Notes: generated by a model not told the origin, from the letters alone. DNA of 64,000 nucleotides from Congeria kusceri (GCA_027627225.1 JAPFQT010000086.1:310001-374000), one strand, 5' to 3'; counted from the first letter of the stretch, positions 12,628-24,479 are shown. Program-made: numbers and translations.

Positions 12628-13334
12628 AGCTCGACTATTCGAAGAATAGGTGAGCTACCCTACTACCCCCGGCGTCGGCGTCCGCGTCCACGTCTGAATT
12701 GGTTATTAAAAAAAAAATTATTCAAAATTCTTGTAACTTCAAAACTACATAAGTTATTCCTGTGAAACTTAGAATATACCTTTGTCATCAATTCCAGTGT
12801 CAGGGGCAACATTCCCCATAACTCTGTTTTGTAATTTGACAAAGTTATGCCCCTTTTTCTCATATATTTTCTGGTTTTAAAGTTTATATTCAAAAGTTTG
12901 GTAACTTCAAATCTACATAAGTTATTCACTTGAAACTTGGAACTAAACTTTGTCATCAACTCCAGTATCAGGTGCAACATTCCCTATAACTCTGTTTTGT
13001 ATTTTGACAGAGTGATGTCCCTTTTTCACATAGACTTTCTGGTTAAAGTTTATATTCAAACGTTTTGTAACTTCAATACTACACAAGCTGTTCACTTGAA
13101 TCTTGGAACTAACCTTTGTCATCAACTCCAGTATCAGGGTGAACATTCCCCATAACTCTATTTTGTATTTGACAGAGTTAGCCCACTTTTTACATAGACT
13201 TTGCTGTTAAAGTTTTTGTTCCAAACATTTATAAACTATTCCAGGCTTCACTTAAAAGCTATGTATTTTAACAAATGTATGTCCCTTCTACTATCAAGAA
13301 TATGTACCAACTGAAATACTTTGAAAAGTCGAGC
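12628..13334. mobile_element. Internally tandem element with AGCTCGACT...AGTCGAGC ends
   Basis: The left end is AGCTCGACTATTCGAAGAAT followed by GGCGTCGGCGTCCGCGTC. The right end is GAAAAGTCGAGC. The interior holds three diverged ~165-bp units, each containing GTAACTTCAA, ACATAAGTTATTC, CATCAACTCCAGT and CATTCCCCATAACTCT. Termini, the GGCGTC tract and internal tandem units match the style of bivalve pearl-like non-autonomous elements; this is family knowledge and not a search result. Related elements in this window lie at 13.8, 24.8 and 56.2 kb. Confidence 0.7.
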
Positions 13335-13743
13335 GCGCTGTTCTCTGACAGCTCTTGTTGCTTCCGTTATTATTTTTGCCCAGTCGAATATTTATACGAT
13401 TTTTTTGTTTTGATTTGAAAAATAATTTTATATAGTCTTATGTTTATAAAATAAAATAATTATTTTATATGATAATTAAAGCTAAAAACTCAGAAACGTT
13501 GTGTTTCATTATTATATTTATAATACCCATTATAATATATATAGAACAAATCACAAAACATAAACTGAGGCGACGACGAGTGCGTATGTTAAGTCATTTG
13601 AATCGGTCAATCGAATGGTCTTTAGACCAATTTGTCTTGAGACCGAACTGTCTTAGGATCAAATGATACATTACTTCCGGTAAAATGGCTGAAATTTTCA
13701 ACAAGTTGTGGACACGGACAGCCCAGGATCACCCCAGACACAG

Positions 13744-13754
13744 TATTATTATTA

Positions 13755-13789
<35 letters not shown>

Positions 13790-13791
13790 AT
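13744..13791. repeat. (ATT)n microsatellite
   Basis: Nearly pure ATT run directly left of the next element. Confidence 0.9.
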
Positions 13792-13800
13792 TAATTATTT

Positions 13801-14320
13801 CAGCTCGACTATTCACCGAATTGTTCGAGCAATGGATCGCTTCGTCGGCGTCGGCGTATTATTGCTCTGGTTAAGGGTTGAGTCAAACAACTCCATATCT
13901 GTGTAACTACTACAGATATTCAATTGAAACTTCACACATTATGTAAGTTCACTGACCAAGGCCTTAACTACAATATAACCGAAATATGCCCCTTTTTCTA
14001 CTTCATGTCAAAATTTAGGTTAAAGTTTGCGTGCAACAACTCCACATCTCTATATCTACTACAGATATTCAATTGTAACGCCACACATGTCTTCATGGCC
14101 ATTATATGAGGTCACTGGCGCAAGACCCACAACTATGACCAGCATTTTAGCGGAGATATGACCCTTTTTGTACTTGCAGAAAATTCAGGTTAAGGCTTGC
14201 GTGCAACAAGTACATATCTCTGTAACTACTACAGATATAACTTAAACTATATATATGTGTCTTTGGGTTCAAAATGTTAGGTCACTTACCAAGGAATATT
14301 AGCTGAATTATTATCAATAC
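13801..14320. mobile_element. Second internally tandem AGCTCGACTATT-ended element
   Basis: Begins AGCTCGACTATTCACCGAAT, then CGTCGGCGTCGGCG. The interior has about three ~160-bp units with CTCCATATCTGTGTAACTAC, TATGCCCCTTTTT and GGTTAAAGTTTGCGTGCAA. The same units occur inverted at 24,754-25,180. The right border is uncertain. Confidence 0.65.
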
Positions 14321-15525
14321 TATTATAATAAAACAGTCTAAATTTCACATACTACACCGTTATTGTTAGGAAAATTAATATTGGCAACGTTGCTAAATGG
14401 ACATTGTGATCCAGCTTGGTCTGCATGCACACGCAACAACGGACCACACACCCCTTTACAATTGTGACAAACTGTACAAACTGACCATGTAAAACAATAA
14501 AATAGAATCAGTATGTACTGGACCTCGGCGCCCCGCATCTCCTATACGTAGATTTCCACCTTTTTTATTGAGTATTTATGTACTAAGCAATTTGTTCTTC
14601 AAATACATTGATTAAATTCTAGTAACCACTGTCTTGTCACATTTTCTGTAATTTTAATCAGAACATTGTGTTTGAACCAGGGTAAGTTAAGAAAAAACGG
14701 AATGCATGCCTATTGTTAAATTGCGTATTATCCGTTACCCCACCCACTGGCAACACATTTTTTAAATTCTAAATGACACCAGAACTTGTCCAAAACTGCC
14801 AATATGCGTTGATATGTCATTTCTTAATCATTTTAGCTCAAATTTTAAGTAATTTGGATATATATAATTAATGCAACAAAAACGAAAGTACGTATATTGC
14901 TTAAATCGAAAATAAAAACAATTTTTCTTCCAAATTATGCAATATATTTAAGCGCACGGGCCAACAATTATACAAGCCTCTCTTTGTTTATGTAATTCAA
15001 CATACTAGTGATTGTTTTTTAACATTCAAAACATTCTGATCGGCAAAAACACACTGCTGGTAAGTGTTAATGAGTGAAGGTTTTTAGTTTTTTTACAATT
15101 GTGGCGGCCATTTTGGCGGCCATCTTAGAGTGTACAGTTTCCCAAGCCGGAACTTTTGGGAACTTTGTGGTATTAGATACTTCAAGTATTGAACTAAATG
15201 ATAATCCAAGTTTTATTTCTGTTCTGTGTCCGGGTTTGGCATATTTCCAACCCGAACAGCCTTGACTATAAACCCGATAATTGCAATAAATGGGGAATTC
15301 ATAAACTTACTGCTCATTCATTCCCGCTATTATTTTCTGACAATGTTAATTTGTTAAATTTGCCTGACAAATTCGTGTATCAATTATGTTTACATAAATT
15401 ACTAGTATTTAGCTTATTCGTGTATCACTGGTGAAAACATGGGGCGGTATGTGATCGGTTTATTCACGGTACAGATATTAATAATTATTGAGTTTATGTC
15501 AAGTAATTTTAGGGGCCGATACGTT
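14321..15525. other. Unique DNA, no supported gene
   Basis: Small frames at 14,338-14,538 (-) and 15,074-15,265 (+) have no domain or family support. A short GGCGGCCATTTTGGCGGCCAT direct repeat lies at about 15,103-15,123. Nothing else could be identified. Confidence 0.4.
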
Positions 15526-15534
15526 TTCTTATAG

Positions 15535-15645
15535 TGTCCAAAAAATCTAGTGTCCGAGAAGTCTCCTTAGTAGGGACTGAACAATCTGGGGTCCGAGAAG
15601 TCTCTTAGTAGGGAACGAAAAATATGGGGTCCGTGAAGCCACAGC
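15535..15645. repeat. Three ~44-bp tandem units (GGGTCCGAGAAGTCTC type)
   Basis: GTCCGAGAAGTCTC with TTAGTAGGGA occurs twice, followed by a third, degenerate unit. Confidence 0.7.
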
Positions 15646-15829
15646 TTTGTCCTCTTGTATTATATTTATGGCAAAAAAATGACATCTCAATATTAATTTC
15701 TACGCCGATTGTCTTTTTTAAAGACATTTCTTGTTTCATCTGTGTCTATAAAATTATGCAGAACCGTTTGAGTCAAAAGCAAATGTAAACACAACAGCTA
15801 TACATTACGGTGAAACATGCGTAACTTTT

Positions 15830-16256
15830 TTTCTCGTGCCCACGAGATATTAACTCGTAGGCACGAGATACTAGCTCGTTGGACTGAGATGCTTACTCAT
15901 GGGAACGACTCATGTCGAGGGAACGAATTACTATTTCGTGGGAACGAGATACTAACTCGAGCGAACAACTTAGTACCATCTTACAACATGCTCGTTTTTG
16001 TCGGCCATGGTTGTTATAAAAACGTATATACGGAAACATCTGATGGGTTCTCTAACTCGTGAGAACGAAATACTTACTCGTGGGAACGAGATACTAACTC
16101 GTTCCCTTGACTTAGTATCTCGTTCCCTTGACTTAGTATCTCGTCCCCTCGACATAGTATCTCGTTCTCATGAGTTAGTTCCTCGTTCCCACGCGATGGT
16201 TTTTCGTTTCCTCGAGTTAGTATCTCGTTCCACGAGTTAGCATCTCGTGGGAATAA
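15830..16256. mobile_element. Foldback-like block built from TCGTGGGAACGAGAT units
   Basis: Left part 15,830-15,970 and right part 16,050-16,256 consist of short units (CGTGGGAACGAGATACTAAC and its inverse) in both orientations, around an ~80-bp unique spacer. The unit is the same kind as that of the foldback element at 22,732-23,372, so this is probably a relative. No clean target duplication could be identified here. Confidence 0.6.
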
Positions 16257-16284
16257 GATTAAAAAAGAGTATTGCAGGTTACCT

Positions 16285-16725
16285 CTGTGCCACCATAATA
16301 AAAAATGGACCTGCAGTTACAAAGTTGTACCAACAGGCATACTTTTGTACCTAAAGGTATACATTTATACCCGGACTAAAATTGTACCTGTAGGTATATT
16401 TTCTGACCCAAACCAAAATTAACAAGACAGTCTTAATGCAACATTGTTTTTATGTTTATTGTAAAATACTTCAATGTTAATATTAAATACGTATATCAAT
16501 AAGATAATTTAACAAGTAAACAATTGTGTTTTCATAACATTGTTTAATGCACCTGTATATCTGTCGGAATAATAATGTGCCAACAGTTATATATTTGTAC
16601 CTGTAGGTATAAATTGTACCTGCAGGTATTATTTTCAATGCCTACATGTATAAATTTAGACCTATAGGTACAACATTTCACCTGTGGGCATACATTTTAC
16701 AGCTGCATGTATATTTATAGCAACT
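16285..16725. mobile_element. Palindromic element of GTACCTGTAGGTATA units
   Basis: Two arms (about 16,315-16,400 and 16,575-16,720) carry repeated, self-complementary GTACCTGTAGGTATA-type motifs around an AT-rich centre. It has the appearance of a foldback/MITE. The borders were not resolved. Confidence 0.5.
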
Positions 16726-16799
16726 GTACTCGTACATAATAATTATATTCACTTTTGACTAATACGGTACGCCATATAAAATTGGGCGAAGATACGACG

Positions 16800-17180
16800 A
16801 GAGGACGTATATATCGCTTCGGCGCATCGTGTCGGCGCTACGGCGTATCGTGTCGGTGCATCGGCGTATCGTCTCGGCGCTTCGGGGCATAGTGTCGGCG
16901 TATCGTCTCGGTGCGTCGGCTTCTCGTGTCGGCGTTTCGGCGACCTTTGAAATAAAAGGGCGCCGAAGCGCCGAGACGATACGCCGACGCGCCGAGACAA
17001 TACGCCGACCCGCCGACACGATGCGCCGACACGATGCGCTGAAGCAATATGAACGTCGTATCTTTTTTAACCACATACGAACAAAAAACACGTGATTGCG
17101 ACGTTTATATCGCTTCGACTTATCGTGTCGGCGCTTCGGCACATCGGGGTGTCGTGTCGGTGCTTCGGCGACCTTTCATA
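16800..17180. repeat. GC-rich palindromic minisatellite, CGCTTCGGCGCATCGTGTCGG
   Basis: Units such as TCGGCGTATCGTGTCGGTGC run rightwards from about 16,810. After the turning point near 16,955 the same units run inverted to about 17,045. A shorter plus-oriented piece follows at 17,105-17,175. ATATATCGCTTCG occurs at the left border and again at 17,107. The arms could form a large hairpin. Overlapping frames on both strands are artefacts. Confidence 0.85.
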
Positions 17181-17184
17181 AACA

Positions 17185-17960
17185 CAGGTCGAAGTCGCGA
17201 AACTACGAAGGCATTAACAGGACACCGTACCATTTTCAAAGTACATATGCAGGTGAACGGAAGTATGGTATGATGAAAACCAACCACCTCTGTAGCCGTC
17301 GAAAAACCTCAGAATAAAACGAACCATTCTTTGGCGCTGAAATAAAGTTGGCTAACAATAACTTGTATTAAATGTCCTGATGGTGCACTCTGCTGTCGTT
17401 CAATATGGATCTTGCTGTGCACTATCACATGATATTGCAGAGATCAGAAGTCCATAACTGTATAATACAGGACATTTTCTCAAGGTGAATGTTTAATTGA
17501 CATTTATATAGTCCAGTTGCTGTCGCCGCAGTGCAACTACGCAGTTTTAAATTAGCATGCGTTTCGCACAGATATTGCTTTGCTTTTTGAATATTAATAC
17601 CCGACAAGTTTGTTGGTTTTGCGAGTAATTAAATGTACAATCTTATCAAATGCTAGCACGTAACGTTTGCCGTTTTGTAGCGATTTTGCACGTCACTAAT
17701 GTTTTCGGACTAAAATTGTCAAAGAATACAGCAATTCACATTGACTAGTTCATGTAGTTGAGATGATATCCCTCGGAAAGCGGTCAGGTGGTCATGGCGT
17801 CCCTATTTGACGGACCTGGACAGTGTTTTGAGTTAGCAAGAGTCATTTATGACTTTAAATGAAATGGAGAAACACGAAGCGTACCGGTAATTCATCATGT
17901 AAAATATACAAAATCATGGATAAACAAGGTTATAAACAACTGGCATGGCTTTATCGGCAC
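17185..17960. other. Unique DNA, no supported gene
   Basis: No feature could be supported. Confidence 0.45.
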
Positions 17961-17964
17961 CCAC

Positions 17965-18660
17965 ACACGATCATCGGCGGACACATAAACGTTCATAGGC
18001 GGACACATACACGTTCATAGGCGGACACATACACGTTCATAGGCGGACACATAATAGGCGGACACATAAACGTTCATAGGCGGACACATAAACGTTCATA
18101 GGCGGACACATAAACGGTCATAGGCGGACACATAAACGTTCATAGGCGCACGCATAAACTTTCATAGGCGGATACATACACGTTATAGGCGGACACATAC
18201 TCGTTTATCGGTGGACACATACACGTTCATCGGCGGATACACGTTCATAGGCGGGCACACACGCGTTCATAGGGAGACATATACACGGTCATTGGCGGAC
18301 ACATACACGGTCATAGGCGGGTACACACGTGGTCATAGGCGGACACATACACGGTCATAGGCGGACACAAATATGTTTATTGTCGGACACATACACTTTC
18401 ATGGGCGAACACATACACGTTTATTGGCAGACACATACACGATCATAGGCGGACACATATACGTTCATTGGCGGACACATACACTTTCATATGGCGGACA
18501 TATACACGTTCATCGGCGGACACATACACGTTAATTGGCGGACACACACATGTTTATAGGCGGACATATACACGCTCATATGCGGACACACACACGTTCA
18601 TTGGCGGACACATGCACGTTCATTGGCGGAAATACGCATACACATTCATCAGCGGACGCA
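17965..18660. repeat. 22-bp minisatellite, ATAGGCGGACACATACACGT
   Basis: About 31 units of ATAGGCGGACACATACACGT plus TC, with substitutions (GGTCAT, GTTTAT variants) and a few indels. The unit is recognisably the same as that of the array at 26,550-27,310 (AGGCGAACACGCACACGTTT). Confidence 0.95.
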
Positions 18661-18679
18661 AGCACGGTTTTTCTTCATT

Positions 18680-18905
18680 ACGCACGTAACTGTAACAAAG
18701 GTGCCTTTGCACCAGTATGTACGGAGGAGGATGGAAATCGAAAGGGCAGGACGGTCAATAGGCGTCACTGGCTTCCGGTTTGTAGACTTGCAATCGAACG
18801 CATGACCAGGAGCTCTGCAGACGTGCAGACGACAATTCATGCAGACGACAGTTCCACGTGTACAGAACGAGCAGGATTGATAAACCAAGCGGACTTGTGG
18901 GTGTA
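18680..18905 (+). repeat. Dispersed ~220-bp module (also at 48.6, 53.9 and 55.3 kb)
   Basis: Contains GGAGGAGGATGGA, GGTCAATAGGCGTCACT, TTCCGGTTTGTAGACTT, GCAGACGTGCAGACGACAAT and TGTACAGAACGAG. The same blocks recur in order at 48,610-48,860 and, with losses, at 53,890-54,010 and 55,310-55,500. At 18.7 and 55.3 kb it closely follows a minisatellite. The class is unknown. Confidence 0.65.
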
Positions 18906-18909
18906 GAGT

Positions 18910-19690
18910 GACCTGGACAGAATGCGCTATGAGACATCTAGCAATCAGTAACATTTGCTCTGGTCATACCGGTATTTATTTTGTAATGATTCTCGAAATT
19001 TTATACTTATTTAAAACATGCCTTTGCACGAAATATGTTATAATGGGTCTGGGTCTGTCTACTGATATAGTCTTACGTATTCCAACACACTGCACAACAA
19101 CAAAATCCACATCCAAATTGTGCCAGTTATTTTACCCCCATCAACGAGAATAATTAATCATCAAATCGACTAATACAAGTTTTAAGAAGACCGAACTAAC
19201 GTAAGAAGATAGATTAACATAATAACAACAACAACAACAACAAAAACAACACAACATAATACTGTTCAGAATATTCCAAATTGTTAATAAACACACGACA
19301 TACAGTCATATGTAATACCGTATACGTATTCATATATATTTAAATATAAGTGAAGTTTCGATGTGACCTGATAATAGTTTCAATGTTTTACTTGCATATA
19401 TATTTCCAGAAAATATTTAAACAAAACTGTTATGTGCATGTTTCCTTTAAATATGCACTTAAACGCAAATTTCTTCCCCAGCTTTGGTGATTCAGTCAAG
19501 AAAATATAGACAGATTATTACATACTATTACGCTGAACATATGTGGGCGGAGTTTAACAACTACTACTAAAGTACTACACCACTATTTTGTATACACTGA
19601 CAATGGTGGTTAACAGTAAATATTTAAAGAAATATAGCTGATAACATCTGTAACTATACATCAATCGGTTTAAACGTTCCAATAATGTTT
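18910..19690. other. AT-rich unique DNA
   Basis: An (AAC)n run at about 19,225-19,250. Otherwise nothing supported. Confidence 0.45.
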
Positions 19691-19714
19691 CATGCAAATC
19701 CGTTCCTAACTAAA

Positions 19715-20805
19715 GTTGCTAACAGACCTACAGACAGACAAACCACCTACAGACAGACAAACCCCATACTAACAGAAAGACAAACCACAGACCTACAAAC
19801 AGACAAACCACAGACCTACAAACAGACAAACCCCATACCTACACACAGACAAACCACAGACATACACTCAGTCATACCCCATACCTACACACAGACAAAC
19901 CACAGACCTACACTCAGTCAGACCCCATACCTACACACAGACAAACCACAGACCTACACTCAGACAGACCCCATACCTACACACAGACAGACCCCATACC
20001 TACACACAGACAGACCCCATACCTACAATCAGACAGACCCCATACCTACACACAGACAGACCCCATACCTACACACAGACAAACCACAGACCTACACTCA
20101 GACAGACCCCATACCTACACACAGACAGACCCCATACCTACACACAGACAGACCCCATACCTACACTCAGACAGACCCCATACCTACACACAGACAGACC
20201 CCATACCTACACACAGACAAACCACAGACCTACACTCAGACAGACCCCATACCTACACACAGACAGACCCCATACCTACACACAGACAGACCCCATACCT
20301 ACACTCAGACAGACCCCATACCTACACACAGACAGACCCCATACCTACACACAGACAAACCACAGACCTACACTCAGACAGACCCCATACCTACACACAG
20401 ACAGACCCCAAACCTACACACAGACAGACCCCATACCTACACTCAGTCAGACCCCATACCTACACACAGACAAACCACAGACCTATAGACAGACAGACCC
20501 CATACCTACACTCAGACAGACCCCATACCTACACACAGACAGACCCGATACCTACACTCAGTCAGACCCCATACCTACACACAGACAGACCCCATACCTA
20601 CACTCAGTCAGACCCCATACCTACACACAGACAGACCCCATACCTACACTCAGTCAGACCCCATACCTACACACAGACAGACCCCATACCTACATACAGA
20701 CAGACCCCATACCTACACAGTCAGACCCCATACCTACACACAGACAAACCACAGACCTATAGACAGACAGACCCCATACCTACACACAGACAAACCAGCG
20801 TGGAC
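19715..20805. repeat. 23-bp minisatellite with 138-bp higher-order period
   Basis: Unit CCCCATACCTACACACAGAC plus AGA (23 bp), about 47 copies. A variant unit starting AAACCACAGACCTACACTCA recurs at 19,943, 20,081, 20,219 and 20,357, exactly 138 bp (six units) apart; the next occurrence is at 20,472 (115 bp, five units). This shows local amplification of a six-unit block. The 267-codon frame, with a 23-residue Pro/Thr/His/Gln period, is repeat translation. Confidence 0.97.
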
Positions 20806-20846
20806 AGAAAGCTTAACGTTCATGATGGCGGAGGTTAATTTAGCTA

Positions 20847-21163
20847 AGGCGTAACAACATATGTGTGTTTCAGGTTACACGACCTACGCTAAAAAACCAC
20901 CGACCCGAGAACATTTTATTGAGTTTGTGATTTCTTTTTTTTTTTTTTTTTTTTTACCTTTTTCCAATAATGTAATGTTTTTTTGATAAATATTTTTTTT
21001 TTATAGCATCCACTTCAACACAATGTTTAAGGATATTACCGATATGTTTTTAATATTCATTTAGTTTTAGAATCCTAATATTGATCATTTACCATTAAAA
21101 AAAAAATCCATACATACCTACCCTAATTGGCATGTAACCTGAAACAAACATATTTTTACGCCT
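20847..21163. mobile_element. MITE family A, copy 1
   Basis: The termini are inverted repeats: AGGCGTAACAACATATGTGT then TTTCAGGTTACACGACCTAC on the left, and the inverse ending GAAACAAACATATTTTTACG on the right. A poly-T tract and GAACATTTTATTGAGTTTG lie inside. Length is ~317 bp with no coding capacity. Copies 2 and 3 lie at 23,580-23,936 and 47,069-47,397. Confidence 0.85.
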
Positions 21164-21189
21164 ATCGCAATCGCTTTCTATTAACATAA

Positions 21190-21530
21190 GACCAAAAAAT
21201 AAAGTGTGTGTTTCCGGCAACGTTCTTAAAGTTAGGTAGGGTAAGGATCGAGATTATATATATATAATCGTCTTATAAATTTTTAAGGAAATATCCTATG
21301 TTCAAAAACGCTTGGTACGAACGGAAAATACACTACTGTACACTAATGTACATGTAGATTTACTCAAGAGGCATCACCAGCTATCGCATTCAGATAATTG
21401 TACGATAAAACGTTTTTATTTTACCGATCTTTTTGCGTTTTTTTTTGTATTTTTATCGGTAAGATGTCCATTAGAAACGGTTTCTGTAAAGTTAGATTTT
21501 ATTAACATTTTTGGACTGCTGCTTTAAATT
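21190..21530. repeat. Dispersed repeat, uninterrupted copy of the 47-kb nested locus
   Basis: Contains ACGCTTGGTACGAACG, CTGTACACTAATGTACATG, GGCATCACCAG and, at the end, TTTTGGACTGCTGCTTTAAA. The same blocks flank the family A MITE at 46,985-47,570. It also includes a ~60-bp piece of the TGTGTTTCGGGCAAC element (21,200-21,260). Confidence 0.65.
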
Positions 21531-21964
21531 TTAATTTCTGTCAAAGTATCAAGGTAATGGCGTATTTATGCAGGCAACAATACTTACCGTTTCATAGTCG
21601 TTACGTTATTAAAATAAGTACTCGTTTTACAGAAAATTGTTTTAAGTCTATTTAATATTATTTGTAACAACACTTAAACAATTTTATAAGCGAAATTTTA
21701 TTCACTGTATAATTAGAAAACGTACGTTAAACGTCGGCAAAACAGATATTAACAACGAAACTAAATAGGGCAAAAACTCGGAAAGTGAGAACGGTTTACT
21801 AGAACATTATGGTTCGTACGAGTCAATGTAAGGGAAGCAACTGCTGTCAGCACTTTGTAATGGAGTAACACCAAGTTGTCTCCCGTGGATTTGTTGAGTG
21901 TACAGTGTACATATCAGCATTATTTTGGTCGAAAAAACATAATTTGAATACGGGACCTAGTTCG

Positions 21965-22022
21965 TTCGTTATAGTACATTTGGTCCGGTCCGGTCGGTGA
22001 TCGGTATAGAGGGAAAACACTG
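21965..22022 (-). mobile_element. Terminal fragment of the CAGT-ended (Tigger-like) element
   Basis: The reverse complement begins TACAGTGTTTTCCCTCTATA and continues CGATCACCGACCGGACCGGA. This matches the left end of the complete element at 37,658. The opposite end was not found, so this is a fragment. Confidence 0.6.
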
Positions 22023-22269
22023 TATCGATATTGACACGGACTGAGCTGCACAGCGATAATCAGTGAATAACATGGTGCATTTCTGTTGAACTAAAAAATA
22101 AAATGTAATCGTGATGGTGGGTGTACAGAACATACACATATTTTATTTAAATGAACGATATATGTGTTTGTTCTTAATTTTTTATTGAGTACACCGGTAT
22201 TCCATTTCATATGATCATCGCCTCCAGAAGACTTGTTAGTTTGGTTATAGGTGGAAGTGGAAGCTACAT

Positions 22270-22377
22270 GAGACGCCCTATTCCAGAGGCGAGCCTGGGT
22301 CGTTGACAGCCCGGTATTAACAGGAGACGCCCCGTTCCAGAGGCGAGCCTGGGTCTTTGAGTACTCGGTTTGAGTAC
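22270..22377. repeat. 54-bp tandem duplication
   Basis: GAGACGCCCTATTCCAGAGG and GAGACGCCCCGTTCCAGAGG, each followed by CGAGCCTGGGTC, start at 22,270 and 22,324. Confidence 0.8.
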
Positions 22378-22639
22378 ACTGCACTTCCGGTGCTTAAACC
22401 TGTGTCCCCGAAGTTGTTGAAGCCAGTATGTTACCACTGGATCCGCTATGAATGACATCTCTGTACAAGACAATAATGCTGTATCTATAATCAAGTATGA
22501 ATAAAAATACGTTGACAGTGAACATATTATATATGCAAGTGCATTTATAGCAAAGCTATACTTCCATGTCCGAGTCATTGTTTTAAATACTTTGCTGAGC
22601 GAACATACAACGCTCTAAAAAAACATGTTATATTTGTTA

Positions 22640-23470
22640 TATTCTAAGATAATACTCGCTTATTTTCCTATAGACAAAGAGCAACTATCCATAAACAACG
22701 CAAAAAGAAGTCCCGATTCTGAGCGGAGCATTACGGTGGCATAGATGTGACATGTGCATGGTTTTATTTATGTCGTTCCCACGACATATTAAGTCTTGGG
22801 AACGAGATCTTATCTCGTAGGAACAACATGATTATGTCGTTCCCACGACATATTAAGTCGCGGGAATTGTCCTTATCTCGTGGGAACGAGATCTTATCTC
22901 GTGGGAACGACATAATTATGTCGTGGGAACTAGATATTTTTGTCGAGGGAACGACTTAATGAGCAAATCAATGTTGCTTTCTCGGAAGAAAAACAATTTC
23001 TTTTATCTTAATCCAGCATTGAGATACTATATTATGTAAGCGTCTCTTGTATCAACAATTTTGAAACATGCTTTTAGACAACGTGTATTCTAATTGGTTA
23101 ATCATGTCGTTACCACGAGTTCATTATCTCGTTCTCACGACTTAAAATGTCGTTCCCACGAGTTATTAATGTCGTTCCCTCCAGAAAAGATCTCGTTCCC
23201 ACGACTTAATATGTCGTTACCACGAGTTATTAATCTCGTTCCCACGACTTAATATGTCGTTACCTGGACATAATTATGTCGTTCCCACGAGATAAGCTCT
23301 CATTCCCACGACTTAATATGTCGCGGGGACGACATAGATATACCATGCACATGTCACATCTATGCCACCGTAGAGCATAGTCAAAAATAATTCCAAGTAC
23401 AATTGCCAAATTATATGTCAAATCATGTTAGAATCGAAATAAACAACGACAACTCGACTATTATTTCTTA
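22640..23470 (+). mobile_element. Palindromic family D fragment, split by a foldback insertion
   Basis: The left piece (to 22,731) has ATACTCGCTTATTTTCCTAT, GACAAAGAGCAAC, AACAACGCAAAAAGAAGTCC and GATTCTGAGCGGAGCAT. The right piece (from 23,373) continues GAGCATAGTCAAAAATAATT and GTTAGAATCGAAATAA. The uninterrupted order is seen at 58,630-58,730. Confidence 0.85.
22732..23372. mobile_element. Foldback element with 6-bp target duplication GAGCAT
   Basis: Begins TACGGTGGCATAGATGTGAC and ends with its exact inverse (GTCACATCTATGCCACCGTA). The long arms (to about 22,960 and from about 23,100) consist of short units such as TCGTGGGAACGAGATCTTAT in alternating orientation. The centre (about 140 bp) is AT-rich and non-coding. 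GAGCAT is present directly before (22,726-22,731) and after (23,373-23,378) the element, and only once in the related empty site at 58.66 kb. It is non-autonomous; the mobilising transposase is unknown. Confidence 0.93.
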
Positions 23471-23579
23471 TTTAAATATTTTAAAGCATATTACTATTTC
23501 CGCCGAAGATAAACAATGTTATACAACTAAATCAGCAGAAGCCACCACGCAGACATGGCTACTTTCATTTTTAAATACT

Positions 23580-23936
23580 AAAGCGTGCAAAAAATTGTTT
23601 CTTTCAGATTACCTGCCCTACCTTAAAAAACGCCCGACTCAAGAACATTTTATTGAGTGGGTCAGACATGTTTTGTTCATTTTACTCTTTATTTTCCCAA
23701 TAATTAAATGTATTTATTTTGGATAAATAAGTGTTTTGTTTTAATAGCATTCTCTTTACAACAATGATTTATGACATTAGAAACACGTTTTGAATATGCA
23801 TTCAGTTTTAAAATCTTCAAGTTAACCATTTACTAAATAAATAAATAATAATAACAAAATAATAATGAATTCCCTACCTTCCTATCCTATTTTTGGGGGG
23901 CATATAACGTAAAACAAACATAATTTTGTTACGCCT
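23580..23936. mobile_element. MITE family A, copy 2
   Basis: A diverged copy. Left end AAGCGTGCAAAAAATTGTTT, inner GAACATTTTATTGAGTGGGT, CTTCAAGTTAACCATTTAC, and right end AAACAAACATAATTTTGTTA then CGCCT. Collinear with 20,847-21,163 and 47,069-47,397. Confidence 0.8.
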
Positions 23937-24167
23937 TAGTACTTAGAGAAAATTCCCTAGTGATCCGTATTTTAATATATATTTGACGCGACATCTATGT
24001 ATAGAACGAATGTAAGTGCTTATTCATCAGAAAAACAAACACGATATATCTTGCACAGTGTACATTGAGCGTCTGTTTTCAGCATCGATGATAATTGTAA
24101 CATATTTAAGGACAATTTGCAGTTCGATAAATACGGGCCCAGATATATACATTATAAATGCTCATAT

Positions 24168-24262
24168 CGTATTGCTGCGTCGTGTGATATTCATCGTATT
24201 GTTGTGTCGTGTGATATTCATCGTATTGCTGTGTCGTGTGATATTCGTGTTTTTGTATTCAC
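24168..24262. repeat. Three ~30-bp tandem units
   Basis: CGTATTGCTGCGTCGTGTGA plus TATTCAT is repeated three times. Confidence 0.85.
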
Positions 24263-24479
24263 GTAGATTCAAAGTACGTCGAAGTTAAACACACTCGTTC
24301 ATTTAAACGAATTTTGTCAAAGAAATGGGCCCCAAAGAGGGAACTGCAGTAAACAATCTGTAAAAAAACAGTAAAAAATTGCTAATTTCTTCAACATGAT
24401 AATATTAAAATTGCTGAAGGAAATCACTTTTCGGTTGATATAGTCTCTTCTTTATAAATGCCTTATTTACATTTGGACT

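Noticed and set aside
14338..14538. 66-codon minus frame with hydrophobic start and several Cys
   Set aside because: Looks like a small secreted Cys-rich peptide, but no processing site, intron or family match was seen. Chance frame more likely.
15074..15265. 63-codon plus frame with signal-peptide-like start
   Set aside because: Begins at GTG, not ATG; hydrophobicity comes from an AT-rich tract and a GGCGGCCAT direct repeat.
17965..18660. Regular 22-bp repeats as a CRISPR array
   Set aside because: Units are directly tandem with no unique spacers, and the DNA is eukaryotic.
19685..20488. 267-codon Pro/Thr/His/Gln repeat frame
   Set aside because: Exact translation of a 23-bp minisatellite (23-residue period); no other coding evidence.
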